Shown here in pieces: positions 12,658 through 16,452 of a DNA stretch of 16,452 nt. Within the stretch, counting starts at the first letter, position 1. Each line of letters begins with the position of its first letter. The notes below the pieces were generated by a model, which saw nothing but the letters and a program-made list of their open reading frames with translations, did not search any database and was not told the DNA's origin. The position numbers were made by a program, and so were the translations under genes. Location of the stretch: assembly GCA_022774485.1 (NCBI GenBank), contig JALFLX010000134.1, positions 1 through 16,452 on the forward strand, read 5' to 3'. Source of the DNA: Bacilli bacterium. GTDB taxonomy: Bacteria; Bacillota_I; Bacilli_A; RFN20; CAG-288.

Positions 12658-12888
12658 ATGGTTCAAAAAGGAAACGAAATTCATATCACCGGTGAATACA
12701 TCACATTAGGTCAGCTCTTAAAATTCTTAGATCTTGTCTACACTGGTGGGGAAGAGAAGCTCTATCTCTCCACTCATGAAGTCCTTTTCAACGGTGAAGC
12801 GGAGAATAGAAGAGGGAAGAAGCTCCGCGTTGGTGACTCTGTCACTGTGGAAGGGAAGACATATCTGATATGTACGTCAAGCGATTGA
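12658..12888 (+). CDS. yaaA: S4-domain RNA-binding protein YaaA
   Basis: The 76-residue protein is a single S4 RNA-binding fold: GEYITLGQLLKFLDLVYTGGEEKLYL, then VLFNGEAENRRGKKLRVGDSVTVEG. This matches the small YaaA/RlbA protein found between dnaN and recF in Bacillota, thought to act in ribosome assembly. I chose ATG 12658 over the in-frame GTG at 12628 because AAAGGG lies 5 bases before the ATG and the product then has the usual length. Its 3' end overlaps recF by 19 bases in another frame, so the two are probably translationally coupled. It is the first gene of the recF-gyrase operon here; dnaA and dnaN are not upstream. Confidence 0.9.
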   Translation: MVQKGNEIHITGEYITLGQLLKFLDLVYTGGEEKLYLSTHEVLFNGEAENRRGKKLRVGDSVTVEGKTYLICTSSD

Positions 12889-13964
12889 TTCTCAATCACT
12901 TCCGCTGTTATGAAAAGATCGATTGTCAATTCGATCAAGACAGGATTTATATCAGCGGAGAAAACGGCATTGGAAAGACAACTATTCTCGAAGCGATTTA
13001 TCTTCTCACAATCGGAAGAAGCTTTAGAAAAGCAGATAACATCGACTTGATTCAAACTGGTCAGAATGAAGCGTCTATCTATCTGATTTATCACTCAGAG
13101 AGCGATGAGAAAGATCATTCTCTCTCTTGTGTGATTGGAAAGAATTACAAAGTCTTCGCCTGTGATGATGAGAAGGTTCCTAAAGTGTCCAAAATCTTGC
13201 GGAAACTTATCGCAATCTATTACATTCCCTCTCTTGTCTTCTTTTTCCAAGATGAACCGGAATTAAGAAGAAAAATGTTAGATGAAACTTTGAGCCAACT
13301 CTCTCCTCAGTACTTCTACGCGATCGATAGATACAAGAAGCTCTTAAAAGAGAGAAACTCTGCGCTCAATCAAGGTTATGACAGCGAAGTGATTGATGTC
13401 TTACGAAACGAGCTGATCAACTTGTCTTATCGAATCGTCAAGGATAGAAAGGACTTAATCGCTCGTTTAGAAAAGAAGGCGAATCTTTATTACAACAAAC
13501 TGTTCCAAACAAAAGAGAGAAAGCTTCAGCTTGTCTATAAGACCAACTCGCCGGATGACGATGATCAAGAATCGTTTATTCAGCATTCTCTCACTCTATT
13601 CGAACAGCAAAAATCTGTCGAGAACATCAAGAAGACTACTGCGATTGGCCCGCATCGAGATGATTTAATCGGTTTGCTCAATCAAAAAGAGCTCGCTCGA
13701 TATGGAAGTCAAGGCGAGAATCGCCTCGCTTCCTTGAGCTTAAAACTCGCAGTCGCTGACGAGTATCAGCAAGTGCTGAAAAATCGTCCAATCCTGTTGC
13801 TTGATGACATCACATCAGACTTAGATGAAGAAAGATGTAAAAATCTTCTTTCCCTCATCAATGATGAGAATCAGCAAGTGTTCTTGACAGGAACTACATT
13901 ACGAGAAGGATCTCAAAGCTACTCGGTGTACTTCACCGACGGGAAGAATATCATCAGGGGGTAA
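12870..13964 (+). CDS. recF: DNA replication/repair protein RecF
   Basis: RecF is an SMC-like ATPase that, with RecO and RecR, loads RecA on gapped DNA. The 364-residue length is typical. The N-terminal LILNHFRCYEK is the family signature, followed by Walker A GENGIGKT (30-37). The C-terminal half has the signature motif GSQGENRLASLSLKLA (279-294; the usual form is SQGQQR) and Walker B ILLLDDITSDLD (308-319). The conserved IGPHRDD is at 259-265. The start overlaps the yaaA end. The gyrB ribosome site AGGGGG is formed by the last bases of recF, and only 6 bases separate the two genes, so all belong to one transcript. Confidence 0.96.
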   Translation: MYVKRLILNHFRCYEKIDCQFDQDRIYISGENGIGKTTILEAIYLLTIGRSFRKADNIDLIQTGQNEASIYLIYHSESDEKDHSLSCVIGKNYKVFACDDEKVPKVSKILRKLIAIYYIPSLVFFFQDEPELRRKMLDETLSQLSPQYFYAIDRYKKLLKERNSALNQGYDSEVIDVLRNELINLSYRIVKDRKDLIARLEKKANLYYNKLFQTKERKLQLVYKTNSPDDDDQESFIQHSLTLFEQQKSVENIKKTTAIGPHRDDLIGLLNQKELARYGSQGENRLASLSLKLAVADEYQQVLKNRPILLLDDITSDLDEERCKNLLSLINDENQQVFLTGTTLREGSQSYSVYFTDGKNIIRG

Positions 13965-13970
13965 CCAAAC

Positions 13971-16169
13971 ATGGAAGAAACCAAAGAATTAACGCCAGAA
14001 GAGAAAAAAGCTCTCGAACGTCAGAAAGAATATAAGCGTCAACAGAAAAAAGTCGCTCAAGTCGCCAAAGATGAAAATCTGAATCAGAAGCAAGAAAAGA
14101 AACCAGTCGTCGAGGAAGTTGTCGAAGAGAGCTTCGATGAACAACATGTTGAGCACACTGAGATCAACGCCACACAAGAAGTGGAAAAGATGCGTGCGAA
14201 AGATGACTATACCGGCGCTGATATCGAGATTTTACAAGGCTTAGAAGCGGTCAGGCAGAGGCCTGGTATGTATATCGGTACCACCTCAAGCAAAGGTTTA
14301 CATCACTTGGTCAGAGAAGCGGTCGATAACGGCATTGACGAAGCGATGGCTGGCTACTGCAAACACATCAAGGTCACTCTGTTACCTGGAACAGAAGAGA
14401 ATCCGATTAACAGAGCGAGAATCGAAGATGATGGCCGCGGTATCCCTTGCGATATCAACCCCACTTCCAAACTCTCTACTGTCGAGACGGTTTACACCAT
14501 TCTTCACGCCGGTGGAAAATTCAATGACAAAACCGGTTATAAGATCTCAGGCGGTCTCCACGGCATCGGTGTCAAAGCCATCAACGCGCTTTCCACCTCT
14601 GTCATTGTCACCGTTTACCGTGAAGGAAAGGTTCATCAGATCCGCTTCGAAAACGGTGGTAAGACCATCGCTCCTGGTTTACAAGTGATCGGGGAATGCC
14701 CGGTGGAAAAGACTGGTACAACTGTCGAATTCACTCCGGATCCTTTGATTTTCAAAGAGACCACCACTTTTGATTTCTCCACAATCTCTGCATACTTAAG
14801 ACAGATCGCATATCTGACTGCAGGTTTAGAGATCTCTATCGAAGATCTCCGCGACCCTGAGAATGTTCAAACCGCTCATTATCAGTTCCACGAGGGACTT
14901 GTCGAATATGTCCGCTATATCAACGAATCGAAAGACAAGGTTATCGATGATATTCCGCACACCAGCGGCTCTACCACTCTCAACACTGGCGGTTTAGATC
15001 AGAAGCCGACCACTGTCATTGTCGAGGCTGCTTTCCAGCCTACCAAAGGCGGTGTCCCGCTCATCAACTCCTACTGCAACAACATCCGCACCAACGGTGG
15101 TGGAACTCACGAAGAGGGCTTCAGACTCGCCATCGGAAGAGAACTCAACAACTACTTCCGCGCTAAGGGTTTCCTCAAAGATAGCGATGACAACTTCAGA
15201 AGTGATGACTGCTTAGAAGGTTTAACTGTCGTCATCAGTGTCAAGCACTCTAATCCGCAATACGAAGGCCAGGTCAAAGATAAGCTCGGAAACGATGAGG
15301 TGAGAAAAATCACCTCTTCTATCGTCGGTGATTACCTCAAGCAGTACCTCATGGAGCATCCTACTGAAGGTAAGCTCTGGTATGAACGTGTTGTCTCTGC
15401 CTTCAAGGGTAGAAAAGCAGCAGAGCGCGCAAGAGCGCTTGTCCAAGGAAAACTCTCCGCTGGCGGAAGTCTTCCCGATAAGCTTGTCGACTGCATTTCC
15501 AAAGATCCCAAAGAAAGAGAATTATTCATCGTTGAGGGTAACTCCGCAGGCGGTTCTGCAGTCTCAGGAAGAGATGCTAACACACAAGCGATTTTACCGT
15601 TAAGAGGTAAAATTTTAAACGTTGAGAAAGCGCAGGCAACTCGTATTGAGAAGAACGCGGAAATCTACAACATGGTCACCGCAATCGGTGCCGGTCAAGG
15701 TGAGCAATTCGATGTCTCTAAGATCAAATACGACAAGGTCATCATCATGACCGATGCTGATGTCGACGGCTCTCACATCCGCATCCTCTTGATGACATTC
15801 TTCTACCGTTTCATGAGACCTTTAGTTGAGACAGGCCATCTCTATATCGCGCAACCTCCGCTCTATCGTCTCACCTATCAGGGACATCACTACTACGCTT
15901 TCACCGATGATGAGTTAGACAACATCAAATCTCATCTTCCGCTAAATGCGCGCTATCAGCTCCAGCGCTATAAAGGTTTAGGTGAAATGGATCCTAGTCA
16001 GCTCTCTGAGACGACTATGGATAAGAATCACAGAAGAATGATGCAAGTCACCATCGATGACTTACAAGATGCCAATGACGCTCTGATCGACTTGATGGGC
16101 GAAAACGTAGAACCGAGAAAAGAATTCATCTCTGCTAACGCCAAGTTCGTCAAGAATCTCGATATCTAA
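13971..16169 (+). CDS. gyrB: DNA gyrase subunit B with a charged N-terminal extension
   Basis: GyrB is the ATPase and TOPRIM subunit of the A2B2 enzyme that introduces negative supercoils. Normal domains begin at about residue 80 (DIEILQGLEAVRQRPGMYIG). The GHKL ATPase motifs are EAVDNGIDEA (E116, N120), EDDGRGIP and GGLHGIGVKAINAL; the transducer follows; TOPRIM has EGNSAGG (E522) and TDADVDGSH. The C-terminal YKGLGEMDPSQL segment is normal. Two oddities stand out. The first 78 or so residues are an E/K/Q-rich, probably disordered tail absent from usual GyrB. The invariant-looking EGDSAGG reads EGNSAGG, with N524 at the place of E. coli D426. The 732-residue length equals a standard GyrB plus the tail. 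gyrA follows after 11 bases. Confidence 0.97.
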   Translation: MEETKELTPEEKKALERQKEYKRQQKKVAQVAKDENLNQKQEKKPVVEEVVEESFDEQHVEHTEINATQEVEKMRAKDDYTGADIEILQGLEAVRQRPGMYIGTTSSKGLHHLVREAVDNGIDEAMAGYCKHIKVTLLPGTEENPINRARIEDDGRGIPCDINPTSKLSTVETVYTILHAGGKFNDKTGYKISGGLHGIGVKAINALSTSVIVTVYREGKVHQIRFENGGKTIAPGLQVIGECPVEKTGTTVEFTPDPLIFKETTTFDFSTISAYLRQIAYLTAGLEISIEDLRDPENVQTAHYQFHEGLVEYVRYINESKDKVIDDIPHTSGSTTLNTGGLDQKPTTVIVEAAFQPTKGGVPLINSYCNNIRTNGGGTHEEGFRLAIGRELNNYFRAKGFLKDSDDNFRSDDCLEGLTVVISVKHSNPQYEGQVKDKLGNDEVRKITSSIVGDYLKQYLMEHPTEGKLWYERVVSAFKGRKAAERARALVQGKLSAGGSLPDKLVDCISKDPKERELFIVEGNSAGGSAVSGRDANTQAILPLRGKILNVEKAQATRIEKNAEIYNMVTAIGAGQGEQFDVSKIKYDKVIIMTDADVDGSHIRILLMTFFYRFMRPLVETGHLYIAQPPLYRLTYQGHHYYAFTDDELDNIKSHLPLNARYQLQRYKGLGEMDPSQLSETTMDKNHRRMMQVTIDDLQDANDALIDLMGENVEPRKEFISANAKFVKNLDI

Positions 16170-16177
16170 GGAGGTGA
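16168..16177 (+). promoter_or_regulatory. Strong gyrA ribosome-binding site overlapping the gyrB stop
   Basis: AAGGAGGTGA is an extended match to the 16S anti-Shine-Dalgarno and includes the last two bases of the gyrB TAA. It lies 3 bases before the ATG at 16181 (about 6 from the GGAGG core), supporting coupled, high translation of gyrA. Confidence 0.85.
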
Positions 16178-16180
16178 CAT

Positions 16181-16452
16181 ATGAGCGAAAACGAAGAGAA
16201 AAAAATCGAAGAGATCGAAGAAGAATCTCAAGAGAAGGAAGAAGTCGTCGAAGAGAAATCCACCTCTGGATTAGCTGGATTACAAGAAGGCATTGAGGCT
16301 GGTATCACTCCGGATGAATTTGGACCTGAAATCAAGAACTCCTTCCTCGATTACGCAGTCTCTACTCTCACCAGCCGTGCCATCCCTGATGCGAGAGATG
16401 GTTTAAAGCCGGTTCAGAGAAGAATTATCTACGATATGTGGGAGATGGGTAT
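16181..16452 (+). CDS. gyrA: DNA gyrase subunit A, N-terminal part (cut by window end), with acidic extension
   Basis: The first 90 residues are visible. From about residue 48 the sequence is classical GyrA: PEIKNSFLDYAVSTLTSRA, then IPDARDGLKPVQRRIIYDM, the start of the winged-helix breakage-reunion domain. Before this lies an acidic, E/K-rich leader (MSENEEKKIEEIEEESQEKE and onward) about 34 residues longer than in E. coli GyrA. ParC is a conceivable alternative, but immediate linkage to gyrB argues for GyrA. The quinolone-determining serine and the catalytic tyrosine lie beyond the window. Confidence 0.93.
   Translation, partial: MSENEEKKIEEIEEESQEKEEVVEEKSTSGLAGLQEGIEAGITPDEFGPEIKNSFLDYAVSTLTSRAIPDARDGLKPVQRRIIYDMWEMG

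Overview
The window looks like chromosomal DNA of a low-GC Gram-positive bacterium (Bacillota, probably a Bacilli or Erysipelotrichia-type lineage near the Mollicutes branch). The evidence is the yaaA-recF-gyrB-gyrA block, frequent AGA arginine codons, rho-independent terminators with U-tracts, strong Shine-Dalgarno sites, a PotA/FbpC ATPase with a long helical insert, a BusR-like regulator and a yybP-ykoY riboswitch. TGA is used as a stop, so the genetic code is standard. The species cannot be fixed from the sequence alone.

Layout. 1-1930: the end of an iron-type (AfuB/FbpB-like) ABC permease overlaps its ATPase by one base, followed by a terminator. 2244-3008: a BusR-like GntR/RCK_C regulator with its own promoter and a bidirectional terminator shared with a convergent HAD phosphatase-like gene (3026-3871, minus). 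4012-5719: a one-gene cassette encoding an AlbA_2 / GHKL-ATPase-like / winged-helix regulator. It is bracketed by two almost identical 55-bp arrays of the heptamer GTGAAGT/ACTTCAC and, further out, by a 10-bp inverted repeat. 5742-8564 (minus): glpK then glyA, separated by a terminator hairpin. 8700-11549 (minus): a P2-type cation ATPase whose leader is a convincing yybP-ykoY Mn2+ riboswitch with a good promoter. 11731-11898: a tRNA-Lys(CUU) unit with promoter and terminator. 11937-12311 (minus): an SmtB-type ArsR metal sensor. 12312-12657: an AT-rich control region with a repeat and a palindrome. 12658 to the end: yaaA, recF, gyrB and the start of gyrA as one tight operon.

How it fits together. 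The ATPase, its riboswitch and the ArsR sensor point to metal homeostasis, with Mn2+ export as the most specific inference. The BusR-like protein suggests c-di-AMP control of osmolyte or potassium uptake encoded elsewhere. The replication-repair operon lacks dnaA-dnaN immediately upstream, and both gyrase subunits carry charged N-terminal extensions.

The most unusual item is the regulator cassette at 4012-5719. It appears to have been inserted between glyA and the terminator that once served glyA: removing the segment would place that minus-strand terminator about 30 bases after the glyA stop. The heptamers recur every 10-12 bp, the upstream array overlaps the gene's own -35 element, and the downstream array folds into its terminator. 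This suggests a self-contained, autoregulated, possibly mobile unit.
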